Shown in pieces: positions 52,216 to 61,909 of a stretch of DNA of 64,000 nt. Position numbers and translations under genes: made by a program. Where the stretch lies: assembly GCA_951394045.1 (NCBI GenBank), contig OX595988.1, positions 3,115,352-3,179,351 on the forward strand. Direction: 5' to 3'. Origin of the DNA: Nitzschia sp. DOCU1. Taxonomy: Eukaryota > Bacillariophyta > Bacillariophyceae > Bacillariales > Bacillariaceae. Position 1 is the stretch's first letter. Every line of letters starts with the position of its first letter. Under the pieces are notes generated by a model that was given only the letters and a program-made list of their open reading frames with translations, was not told the DNA's origin and ran no database searches.

Positions 52216-52923
52216 TGTAAAAAAGTACTATAGTAGCCGGCTGGACTATCGAGAGAGTCAGTAGATTCTGGAGTAATACCAGGTGAAAGTGGCAATGCAG
52301 TCTCAGTTATAGAGGGGATGCAGGCGTCCAAAGGCGGCGCGAAGCTATTACAACAACGGGACGGAAGACGGCAAAGGGGGCCATGGTCGATACCATGCGG
52401 TCGTCTACTCGTCGTCTGGCTTGATCCGGTTGCTGCCTCCGAGCCGCTCATTCCACGCCGGACTGGACGGACGTCCAGACGGCGGCGCGCGAGCCGGACT
52501 CGACTCTTTGGACTCGACTCTTATTATTGAGTCGAACGATTCGATTCGACTGGGTTCCCAAAATGACCCATCGACGGCGGTGCGGCGCGACGAGAAAGTA
52601 TCGCGTAAATCTGCTGTGAGATGCGAAGCCAACACGTTGTGGTAGAGGGCGGATGACCATGACATCTAACATACACGACTGTTGCAACCGTTCCTCTCCA
52701 TCATCAAAACTCTTTGTCCCTAACGACATTATTTCTCTTGGTGGTCAGAGTAGTAGTAGTACATCTCCCTTGATATCAGGCAAAATTTAGGAGTGGGACT
52801 TCAAGTCGCGAGACTGGATTGTTGCTGCAATTCAACCTGTTTGTTGCAATTTATTCGAGACTTGTACGCTCACAACTCCAAACTATCCAAGTCAGTGGTT
52901 ATTTTACCACTTCAAAGTATAAT
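52216..52923. other. Divergent promoter region with small hairpins
   Basis: Two inverted repeats are visible: CTGGACG-GA-CGTCCAG at 52463-52478 and TCGACTC with GAGTCGA at 52514-52520/52529-52535. Repeats of gactcgactc and its complement fill 52498-52555. Otherwise no gene; the frames are shadows. Confidence 0.55.
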
Positions 52924-54703
52924 ATGGTGTTGAGACGGATACTTGTTCTGATTGTGGCAGTGGCAGTGATTGCCTCGGCAGAAGAAACATTGGCCCTTGC
53001 TCGACAACAAGATAAACGTGCTGCTTCTAGCAGTAGCGAATCCAGTTCGAATCGTTGGACGGTCGCGTCAAATGAACTACTAGAATTAAATAAGAATCCA
53101 CAACAAACAAATCGCCGACTGGAACAAGATCCAGACGAGGAGGGTGAAGATGGTGGGGAGGGTGTGGAACCAGGAGGAGGCGACGAGGGTGGAGACGACG
53201 ATGACGACGACGAAAAAGAAGGTGAAGATGGTGGTGAAGATGGCGGCGACGGCGAAGGTGGGGATCCAGACGATGATGGCGCTGACGAGGAAGGTGATGG
53301 CAGAGATGGTGGTGACCATCAAGAACCACCTACTGCTGCAGCTGCAGCTGCAGGAAACAATGATGTACCCGTTTCGCCTCCATCGGCTGCAGCCGATTCG
53401 GATCCGTGCAAGGCTGCTGGAACATGTGTAGCCTGTCAAGCCAAAGCTGCTGAAGTCTTTGATGCATCATCTGACGATACCTGTGCGTGGGTTACCGGTG
53501 ACGACGAATTGCTTACCTGTAAAAAAGTCACAAAGGCCAGCATTGCCGATCGGGAAGGCGATCAGTGCAGCAAAACAAGCAATGAAGGTGGCGATGGGGG
53601 TGCTGGCGATGGCGATAGTAGTGCTGGAGGACCAGGAGATTCCAAGCCCACTGCGCCGCCGCCTCCTTCTCCGGGTAGTCATCAATCTCTGGAATTTCCA
53701 GATGAAGAAGACTCGCACATTGGAGCAATTCTTGGTCTGCTCTTTTTGCTTGGATGTGGAGGTGCCGCCCTAAAGTACAAAGACAAGATTTTGGAGCAGA
53801 TCAACATGCCATCTGGCATGGGAGGAGCTTCAACGACCAAGGCGGCCAAGTATCACACAGTGTAAGTATATTTCAGTCAGTCTCAGGTGGAAATAACTTT
53901 GCGTCCGTATCTTACCGTCGTAAACCTTGGTTGCGATGCTACTTCTTCTTCCTGACAGCGCCGTTGAAGAGCACGAGGACGAAGAGTGGGGATGGGGTGA
54001 CGATGACGAGGGCGCTGGTGGGGATGTAGAGTTGGCGGGGTCCTCCAAAGACGACAATAGTATGCACAAGCGACGGACCTCGTCTAATGACTCGCAGAAA
54101 AACAGAAACTCCCAACCAACGTCGAAACCCTCGCCGGTGCCTTTCCGCAAGACTTCTCCTCGCATCACAAGTCAAGTAAAGACGCACCTCCCAACAGAAC
54201 ATCATATCCCAAAGCTTCCACCAAAAGCTCCGGCACCGGTCCCAGTCGCTCATGCGGGACTCTCGCTATCCAAACCATCAGCAGCTCCTGGAGGCGTGGT
54301 GCGAACAACATCCGCGGGCCACCCGGCGACCGTAGCCCCACCACCCGCTACGGCACCTGTCGCCACCGACTTTGGCGGTATGCAGGGACTTAAGATTACA
54401 AGTCTGGGCCCCAAAATTGCCAAGCCTGTGGCACCCGCAAAGCCTCCTGCACCAGCACCCTCTCCAGAAGATGATATCTTTGCTTCCATGGGACTTGCTG
54501 CCAAGCCCACTTTTACGCATGCGCCCGCACCGCCCCCCAAACCCATGGCAACCACAAGTAGTAGGTGGGGTGCATCCACAACGGCCACGCCAGCACCGGT
54601 TGCGTCTAAGTTGTTGGCAACCTCGGGTACCAGCTTTGGCCCGTCGGGCGATGACGATAACTGGGACGATGACGGAGACTTGGATGATCTCCTGGACGAC
54701 TGA
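52924..54703 (+). CDS. Acidic Gly-rich type I membrane protein with long cytosolic tail, two exons (modelled)
   Basis: Exon 1 (52924-53861) and exon 2 (53959-54703) join in frame across a 97-base intron (GTAAGT donor, CTGACAG acceptor), giving 560 residues. The Met at 52924 begins a clear signal peptide (VLRRILVLIVAVAVIASAEE). Then follow a very acidic Asp/Glu/Gly tract (about 70-130), a small Cys-rich segment (CKAAGTCVACQ and two later Cys, about 160-220), a membrane helix (core GAILGLLFLLGCGGAALKY) and a cytosolic tail. The splice joins the tail to VEEHEDEEWGWGDDDE, followed by a Pro/Ala/Ser-rich region and an acidic end (DDNWDDDGDLDDLLDD). The tail pattern (acid cluster with Trp) is like sorting motifs of membrane cargo receptors, which is speculative. 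The two halves may instead be separate genes. Confidence 0.65.
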
Positions 54704-54811
54704 GCCAATGGCTAATGATAGATACAAAATCATTAGGAAATGTGTATTGCTAGAAACAACGAGGGCAGCTGCAAAAATCAACATCGTACGCCTATAACGT
54801 CGTTTGTTATC
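54704..54811. other. Short convergent spacer
   Basis: About 110 bases between the end of the membrane protein gene and RELD copy 5. Confidence 0.5.
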
Positions 54812-55156
54812 CTATCGCAGGCTATTGCTGAGGAAGGATTTTCTCGTGCCTCTTGTGGCGGAGGATGTTGAGCACACAGAGCTTGTGTCTCCCCTCGCTG
54901 ACAAGTCTGCCATCGACGACGACCGGGATGGAATCTTGGTAGCCTCTAGATCCAAGTTCATCCTTCGCAATTTCTGCTGTTCTTCAGCTGACTTTCGGTC
55001 AAAGATCCTCATGGCTTCCTCACGGAGAGGCCCCATGTCCTCCGAGGATGGGTAACCTTGAATTCCGAGTGCAATACGGGCTTCCGCAGCGATGTTTCGC
55101 GCGTCGATGAATCGAACTTGAAGCTCTCGAGACAAATAACTTTCGACAGATGGCAT
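54812..55156 (-). CDS. RELD family small protein, copy 5 (divergent tail)
   Basis: A 114-residue intronless copy. The N-terminal block is diverged but clear: YLSRELQVRFIDARNIAAE, IALGIQGYPS, LREEAMRIFDRK and LRRMNLDLEATK. The Ser-rich linker is shorter, and the tail RKSFLSNSLR lacks the Trp and the GWLKRTFS motif present in most copies. It lies about 46 kb from the main cluster and 3 kb from copy 6, in the same orientation as copy 6. Confidence 0.82.
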   Translation of the reverse strand: MPSVESYLSRELQVRFIDARNIAAEARIALGIQGYPSSEDMGPLREEAMRIFDRKSAEEQQKLRRMNLDLEATKIPSRSSSMADLSARGDTSSVCSTSSATRGTRKSFLSNSLR

Positions 55157-56559
55157 GATTACTTTAACTTCGTGAAAGTGGTAATGATGGAAAAAGCAAC
55201 GAGAGGCTTTGAAAAATTGTGAGGGGAAAACATCAACGTCCCATATTCAAAGATTGATCACAAGAGCTATTACAGCATCATAAAAATGGTACCAGATACG
55301 TGGCGAAGTCCGCTTTCGCACTATTTTGGAGAACCTTTTTTATTACGTCGTTGTTTTGGCGCTCTCGTCATTCCCGAGGGCGATAATCTAATCATTTCTA
55401 ATAATCAAGAGGCACGCTCGCGCTATGTCAACCATCGTGATAGAAAATGCCGAAACTTTTTGATCATAGCGACTACGACTAATAATCGCTGACCGCGCCT
55501 GACGTGGCGCTGTATGGAACACGCTTCTACTACCGAGAAGAGAAATTCGGAGTCTTACCTTCGATTACCATAGAGGTTCTAATTTCTCAACTACGTACCT
55601 GGTACTACAATACTCCGGGGAGAACCTACTACGCCGTATGCCAGCCTCAAAGTTAGGCCGTAGTGCTTGCTGTCTACTGACTGTCATCCACATATTTTGA
55701 CCTCCAGGACGAGCTGGATCGTTTTGCTCTTACAAGCAGTAGCTGTTCCTTGCGACGGCCGCAGTCATAATTTCGGAGTCCTTTTGATATCGTAGAACTT
55801 GTGGGTTCGATTTCTCAGCTAGACGTTCGACAAGAACTTCCAAGATAATAAGAATAGCCGGGCCGGAAAGGACTAAAACTCACTCCAAATAGTACAGCAG
55901 CAGGCCAGTGAAGCTTCTGTCGTCAGTGGGATCGCCCCAGAGGATCACCGGGCGAAAAATAGCTTCTCTTTTTGAATTGGTAGTTCTTCTCTTCCGATGA
56001 TTTCAATCAATGGCAATGGGAGGGGGGGGGGGGGGGCGGATGCCACGCAAGTAGGCCTCCAGCAAAGGGAGCATCTATGATAGTAGTACAGTCTAGAGGT
56101 ACGATACTATACAGTGACTCCCACCTACTACTGTAGTCCCATTGATGGTAGAGTAGGTAATACCAGGTATGATCATAGCGTCGCTCTCTACTAGTATATC
56201 AATCTATCCCCTTTAAAACAGTTCTCCAAGTAGTGGCTAACTGCTCCAGCTACTACAATTCGCAAAGCTGCAAAGAAAGCGAGGACTGGGACAGACATCT
56301 TGTCGGCAAAGTCAAACCGTCAGTGCTGCACGTCTCAGGATACAGTCAAAGGCCGAAATTTGTGAAAACTGGCCGATCAAAGTAGCTTCCGTGTGCCCTA
56401 GCGCCAAGGATAGGGGTGGCGGCGGGCGGTAATCCGGATCCTCACGAAATAATCCAGAGCTTCCACAGGCAACAGCAGATTCGTGGAATATAAAGTCCAA
56501 GCGCTGGCTTTGCCTATTTGTTGAACATTCGTATCCCTGATCGCCCACTCGTCATTCAC
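55157..56559. other. Long spacer with motif copies and a G run
   Basis: About 1.4 kb with no gene. It holds TACCTGGTA (55596), TACCAGGTA (56161), a 15-base G run (56022-56036), and many CTACTAC/GTAGTAG triplets (about 56080-56160). Confidence 0.5.
56022..56036. repeat. Homopolymer run of 15 G
   Basis: An uninterrupted G run in intergenic DNA. Runs of this kind are prone to slippage and sequencing error, and can form quadruplex-like structures; no function is inferred. Confidence 0.8.
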
Positions 56560-57117
56560 CTATACATCGAGTTCTATCTTGTAGATTTGTCGGATCTCAT
56601 CTTGTAGAGCTTGCGTCAAGGTCATGGAATGCGACTCGTCTCTCGTAAAGACCCATTCTCCATCTTGAAACTCATATCGCCGAGGACCACTAATCGGACT
56701 GGACCACCACAATTGCTGGTTAGGAGTTTGCTTGTTGATGACCCACGTCCCATGGGGCGGAAAGACCATGGTCAAGACGCCACTCGAAAAATTGACTTCA
56801 AAATCGGGAATGCCAGCTTCCTCCAAGGTTTGATCAATCGCATCTTGGATGTCTTCCAGTACTTGGTCCGCAGCCAAGTGATAGTCGGACACGGTTTGAA
56901 AGCATCGAAATGATGATGACACCAAAGTCGATGGGTGGATATTCATGGGTTGCCACTGCAAACGTCGCGGACGATTGATGGTAGTGACCATGGAGGAGGC
57001 AGAAGGCAACCGCGATGACCATTCACGTCGTGAAGCAATCCTCCTTGCAAACATTAAAGTACCACTGCGTCTCATTAGGGAACTTGCCCGCAACGACGAA
57101 GATGCAACTAAAGCCAT
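56560..57117 (-). CDS. FXN: Frataxin (mitochondrial iron-sulfur cluster assembly)
   Basis: With the start at 57117 (M-A-L-V-A) the product has 185 residues; an earlier Met exists 14 codons up. A basic Arg/Ser-rich presequence of about 65 residues leads to the frataxin fold: YHLAADQVLEDIQDAI (first helix), an acidic ridge with LEEAGIPDFEVNF, then the strongly conserved GTWVINKQTPNQQLWWSS and GPRRYEF sheet, and the closing helix LTQALQDEI. Frataxin supports Fe-S cluster assembly by stimulating sulfur transfer in the mitochondrial matrix. The reading frame is complete and intronless. Confidence 0.95.
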   Translation of the reverse strand: MALVASSSLRASSLMRRSGTLMFARRIASRREWSSRLPSASSMVTTINRPRRLQWQPMNIHPSTLVSSSFRCFQTVSDYHLAADQVLEDIQDAIDQTLEEAGIPDFEVNFSSGVLTMVFPPHGTWVINKQTPNQQLWWSSPISGPRRYEFQDGEWVFTRDESHSMTLTQALQDEIRQIYKIELDV

Positions 57118-58035
57118 TGTGTGCGTATTCAGTCTGATGGACAATAATGCTGCATGCAATGATTGAATGTAAGTGAAGTTGTTCCTAACTCTAATGCAGG
57201 CGTCTTCTCCATGTCATCGTCGCGACGACGACGGCGGCGGCGGCGGAACGCTTTGTCGATTTGGATGGAGAGAAGATCGTGATGACGTCAGACTTTTGAC
57301 AAAATCGATTGATTGTGGGCGTGCGGGCCGGCTGCTGACTGTGAGAACGGCCACTATCTTGCGTTGTTCATCGACTCCTTGTTGCCTGCATCTGCATTTT
57401 AGCCTTTCGATCTCGACTTGCTTTCTATATTGTAGAAGCAGATTTTCATTTCTGCTACTACTTTTGCCTGGTATTCTTATCCGGTGTATTGGCGGTACTG
57501 AGTACTAGCGTAGGTATCATCGGAACTTCATCATCCGCCCAAGAAAATATCAATTTCCACCCAGCAGTGGCGCTGCAGTGAAGGCCGCCCACCGAGTATT
57601 ACTATGACCCCGCTCACAAAGTGCAAAATACTTTTTCTTTCTTCCGGCAGAAGATTATTGCAGTCATTGGTATTGCATCCCTACAATTGTAAGATCTCGG
57701 CGCTTTCTTCCAGCAGGTGAAATTCAGTCTCTGCTGATGGCCATCCCGCATGCAGCAAAAGCAAGCTACGCACTCAAGGTCAAAATGACCGTCTTGCGAG
57801 AAAGAGTAGACTAATACGGTGTATCATGATTCCAGCTGCATTTCCTCTGCTGTACGAATATAAGCTAACATCTTTCGTCGACCCAGGTTGTTGTTTCGAA
57901 ATACGTTGTATTATCGTCTAGTATTATTTTGGCTCTAAGCAAACAAGAAAGTTATTCTACAAAATTGCTGAATGCAGCAATTGCATCTTATATCCTCCCC
58001 TTTCCAAGCGGCACCGCCCTTGTGTTCAAGTTGCT
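57118..58035. other. Spacer between frataxin and RELD copy 6
   Basis: About 920 bases; the frames seen are not credible. The CRE at 57283-57290 lies 166 bases upstream of the frataxin start. Confidence 0.5.
57283..57290. promoter_or_regulatory. Consensus CRE site TGACGTCA upstream of frataxin
   Basis: An exact eight-base palindrome 166 bases upstream of the chosen frataxin start, in promoter position. Interpretation as a bZIP site follows from the core sequence only. Confidence 0.4.
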
Positions 58036-58392
58036 CTAGTCGGATGAGATTGACCGCTTCAACCAACCCCGTTTGGGTTTCACCCCTAATCGCTCGCCGG
58101 GAAATGAGAATGCATCGTCAGAAGAGGCCGAGTCTTCTCTCTCTGTAGATGCAACTGACGAGCTGAGACCTTGCTTCATTGCTTCTAGGTCATAGCTCAG
58201 CCGCCGCATGTTGATCTTATGATTCTCAGGACGGCTGTGAAAAATGCGAAGGGCCTCCTCACGAAGACCGCGAAGCTCTTTCTTGTTTGGATAGCCAACA
58301 ATTCCGAGTGACATCCTGGCCTCGTTTGTAAGATCTCTGGCATCGATGAAGCGAATGTCAAGCTCGCGAGTAAGGTAGCTTTCGATGGACAT
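58036..58392 (-). CDS. RELD family small protein, copy 6 (unknown function)
   Basis: A 118-residue intronless member and, with copy 3, closest to consensus: YLTRELDIRFIDAR, DLTNEARMSLGIVGYP, REEALRIFHSRP, MRRLSYDLEAMKQG. The linker is Ser/Glu/Asp-rich, and the tail is KPKRGWLKRSISSD, keeping the Trp and terminal S-S-D. Its strong match to copy 1, 54 kb away, argues for recent duplication or selection on the N-terminal block. Function unknown. Confidence 0.85.
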   Translation of the reverse strand: MSIESYLTRELDIRFIDARDLTNEARMSLGIVGYPNKKELRGLREEALRIFHSRPENHKINMRRLSYDLEAMKQGLSSSVASTEREDSASSDDAFSFPGERLGVKPKRGWLKRSISSD

Positions 58393-59815
58393 GAGGGTGA
58401 TGATGAACGGTGTAAAGGGATGTAAATTCTAGAACGGGAGAAAGAAGTGCACGATATCTCGACGTTATGATTTTGTGAGAGCGTACTGATACGGCAGAAG
58501 AAATGCCTAAAGGGTTTTCGGACGCAGGTATCTTTAACATCAAGATGCGGTAGAATTCGGGTCGTGACCCGGTATTCTACCATGGTTCATCGAAGGCGGA
58601 TTTCTACTAAATGGTTTTCAAGTTCCTATGCCTGATATTTCATCACGTAATGTTCCGCTTAAGCTGAAGCGGTCTCGAATATGCCATAACGTTCCCCCTG
58701 TTCCCCTTGACACCAAGCCAATTGAAGGGAGAAAGAAACATTAAGTATGAAAGCGCTATTTATTATGCAGTATACATCGTACAAACAGGATGATGAGTCT
58801 CATTATTACCCGTTTTCGTTTCGCTTCGTTTCTTTCGCATTCGGGCCTCACGTGCGCTGCAATATGTCTGATGTGGTTCTCCGTGCTCGTACGTACTTGT
58901 TGTGGTTAACTCGAGTAGAAGAAAAAAGCGCTTGTCGATTACCTGGTACACCTTGTATGCACTATTTTCAAATTCTGCCGCATTCGATAACTCACATCTC
59001 CGTGTTTCTGTCCACCATATCGGGCTTCTCTCTATCAAGTGAAGTAGATAGAACTAATAGTAATGAAAAGTATTACTCTCTGTGATACAGATTCGTTCGA
59101 TTAGTAGTTAGAGTCACTAGTAGAGTGAGGACAGTCTCTAGTACCTACCCTGCTCTAATAGAGTATGCTCTAGTTAAGCTGTGTGGACTACACATTATCC
59201 AATTAGCAACTACCTTGACGACTTCGGTTCCATTTCATCTCTCGTCGCCGCAGGCAATAGCAATTGCGCGGCCGAGGTTTGTTATCTCGAACAAGAATTG
59301 AGGCGGCATAGATACCAGGCAAGGTGTACTGCTACAAGGACTTACTGTCTTTGTACCTGCTGGCATCACAATGACTATTAAACGGCTATTCTCGTAGCGC
59401 TCCTCCCGTGTCAAGGTGTAGAAAGGTCTTCGAGCGTGGTGTTTGCACATCTGTGTCAACGGGGAACGAAGCCAAACAAACGAAATGGGGGTCGAAGGGG
59501 TTGCGCGCTGATTTGGTCGTCGGAGGCTGCTTCGTTGTTGCGCTGACGCTCCGCTACAGCACTTTCGCCTCGCTAATAGTTGGAGAGAGACCGCGCGAGA
59601 CAACTCATCAAGCTGAAAGGCCGGCCTTAACGGATCTTCCCGGATATCCCAGTCAGTCTACCGAGTTGCTAATACAAAACTTGTATAATGGAACAAAATT
59701 TGATCGTTATTCTAAAGATCTGATCGCAACATCATAGCGATGAGGTGTTTGATAATCGGGAGAAGCATGCCAACTAAGCCTTCCGAATGCGCGCCTTGAG
59801 AATCCGTTGAATCTT
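58393..59815. other. Long spacer, motif-bearing
   Basis: About 1.4 kb without a gene. TACCTGGTA occurs at 58940-58948, and AGTAG/CTAGT-type triplets are common from 59040 to 59160. Several frames of about 110-120 codons show no features. Confidence 0.5.
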
Positions 59816-60583
59816 TTAAGCTGCGCTCGCGCAGACATTGTGAAGGATAAGTTGTGATGTGTTTCGAAAGAAACCCTCCAGTTCTTTCGAACTGACGGGG
59901 ATCCTGCAATCGATCATGTACATCATCGTACTGAGCAAGTGCTGTAGACACATGGCGTGCTTGTTGTAGTTGTGGACTGCCCGGTGGATCTCACCAACGT
60001 TGTTGGCGATGATCATGGTTGCCCGTGGGCTGTAAATCTCTTCTTCTAGTTGTAGTTGATGTGCTAGCTCGTAGAGCTGAAGCGCTTTCTGAAGTCGTCG
60101 CCGACAGTGGTTTTGTTGGATTGCGCTGAGATGATGGGCCATTGCCAAATTCAAGATGATGATTAGCGAGAGGGTGATGCCAGGAGAATGGCCTTTTTCC
60201 GTAAACTTCGGCGACGCATAGATGGGTCGTTTGTAAATGAATCTGTCTTCCGAATCAAGATCCTGACAGGATTGCTCTTCCGATCCAACCGGTTGACAAA
60301 AGGTAGATTTCAGGGAAGAGTGCTGTTGCAGAGGCGAGGAATCTGGCAGTGTCTTGATGATGCACTCCTCCAGTGCACAGTGTCTACAAGAGCATGTTTC
60401 GTCCTCCGCAACCTGCTCCCAAAGTTTGAGGGCTTGCACCAACATATTGATGGCCTCCTCGTATTCACCGCACCCCAAAAGCTTTGCACCTCGGTCATTC
60501 AATCTTTGGGCCAAGGCAATGGACGATTCGAATTCGACCTGTTGTTGGTAGAAATAGGCGGCGTGGTTCATGTTGACATCCAT
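59816..60583 (-). CDS. TPR-like family protein with Ala-rich tail, member 2 (unknown function)
   Basis: A 255-residue paralogue of the gene at 27278. The start is followed by LNDRGAKLLGCGEYEEAINM and LVQALKLWEQ, a TPR-like helix pair. A variable Cys/Ser-rich linker comes next, then ITLSLIIILNLAMAHHLSAIQQ, LQKALQLYELAHQLQ, a conserved NNVGEIHRAV, and the closing block CLQHLLSTMMYMIDC and EGFFRNTSQLILHN ending A-S-A-A. The order is the same as in member 1, but this copy keeps sharper TPR positions. A CSCRHC pair in the linker might bind metal. Function unknown; probably protein-protein contact. Intronless. Confidence 0.78.
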   Translation of the reverse strand: MDVNMNHAAYFYQQQVEFESSIALAQRLNDRGAKLLGCGEYEEAINMLVQALKLWEQVAEDETCSCRHCALEECIIKTLPDSSPLQQHSSLKSTFCQPVGSEEQSCQDLDSEDRFIYKRPIYASPKFTEKGHSPGITLSLIIILNLAMAHHLSAIQQNHCRRRLQKALQLYELAHQLQLEEEIYSPRATMIIANNVGEIHRAVHNYNKHAMCLQHLLSTMMYMIDCRIPVSSKELEGFFRNTSQLILHNVCASAA

Positions 60584-61909
60584 TTTCAGATGAGAAGAAG
60601 ATTATGAGCCTACTAGCTTTTTCTTTCGAGAAAGCCTGATGGTGGGAAATGTGGGAGGAAAAGCAATGCAGGCCGTCACCGAATATGTGGAACAGACGAC
60701 TTTTTGGGACATTCAATCACAGAACAACCGCGACAAATCCGTCGCAATAGCAAGTGGCAACCATTGATAAAGTTTGTGTTCGTGAAATTACGCAGTCTGC
60801 TCGTGGACTTTATCGTAAAGATGTTTGGGAGAGCGAATTTTCTTTTAAGTGCATATCAGATAACGATTGAAGTTCCTTATGCATGGTGGCACAATAGTTA
60901 CCGTATTGGGGCCAAACGAGAAGGTGCTTCCATTTCTTTGGTTGAAACCTTTAACTAATTTGCGTTTGGATAGGCGAACGGGAGCTATGAAGTTCGCGGT
61001 TGCCTTCTCGTTAGGCTTCTCGAGGGGGGCTCTTTTTCTCTATTCTATCAATAAGTTCAACAGCAATAATAGCCATTACCTCGCATGACTTCAAGGTCGT
61101 GAAGTCCCCATCATGTAACATGGGACAAATTGGAGTCGCGCTGAACCCCTCGCGCGGTGTGGTCCTAAAAAGTACACCAGGTAGTGGAACTCGTGCTTTC
61201 TCAAAACCCACGAAGAAGCGAGGCAAAAGTCTCGTATTTAATGTCAACGACGACTAGTGGGCATCGATTGTCTTATGCACAAACGAGAGAGGTACGTTCT
61301 TTACTATCCTTTTGTTCTTGAAAGAGATACGCTGGACTTGTGGAATGTCAATGAGGTCGCGTTTCTTCTTTACTGGACATCCTAGGCACTACTTCAAGTT
61401 ATGCCCCTACTAGCCATTTAGCGTTGAAGTCGTACTGGTAGAGGGTCCTTGCCTCATGTTGCTTCGCACATTTGGGGTTCCGTTCATAGTGTTCGTTAGA
61501 ATACGATCCCCAAAGTGCAAGAAGATTTCTCTTTGCACAACTACGGCAGTGCCCATTGCGTAATTGAAGAACTGTACTGTCCCCTTTTGATATCAGTCTG
61601 CTGTTGAACTTGGCAATACCCGGTGGAACAGGGGAAAGGAAAGGAGATGTTGGATGATAGATCGATGTGCGTGATGTTGGATGGATCGGATGAAGCAGTC
61701 CAGTAGTTCAATCGCGCGCTTCCGCATCGCACCCATTTAAACACCCCCCCCCCCTCTGCCTTCCCCAAAAGTCCATTGGCGGCATCGTCTACAAGAGAGG
61801 GCCAGCCATCACCAGCTTATGTACCTTAGCAACGCCGTCCTCTGTCAGAGTCTGATAGTCCTGTTATGGATCGAAAGGTGTATTCAGGTGCCTCCTGTAA
61901 AGTTGCAGA
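60584..61909. other. Long divergent spacer
   Basis: About 1.3 kb, no gene. A C run of 11 lies at 61744-61754. Short frames only. Confidence 0.5.

Noticed and set aside
61744..61754. C11 run near the FMO gene
   Set aside because: A simple homopolymer; likely slippage, not a functional signal.
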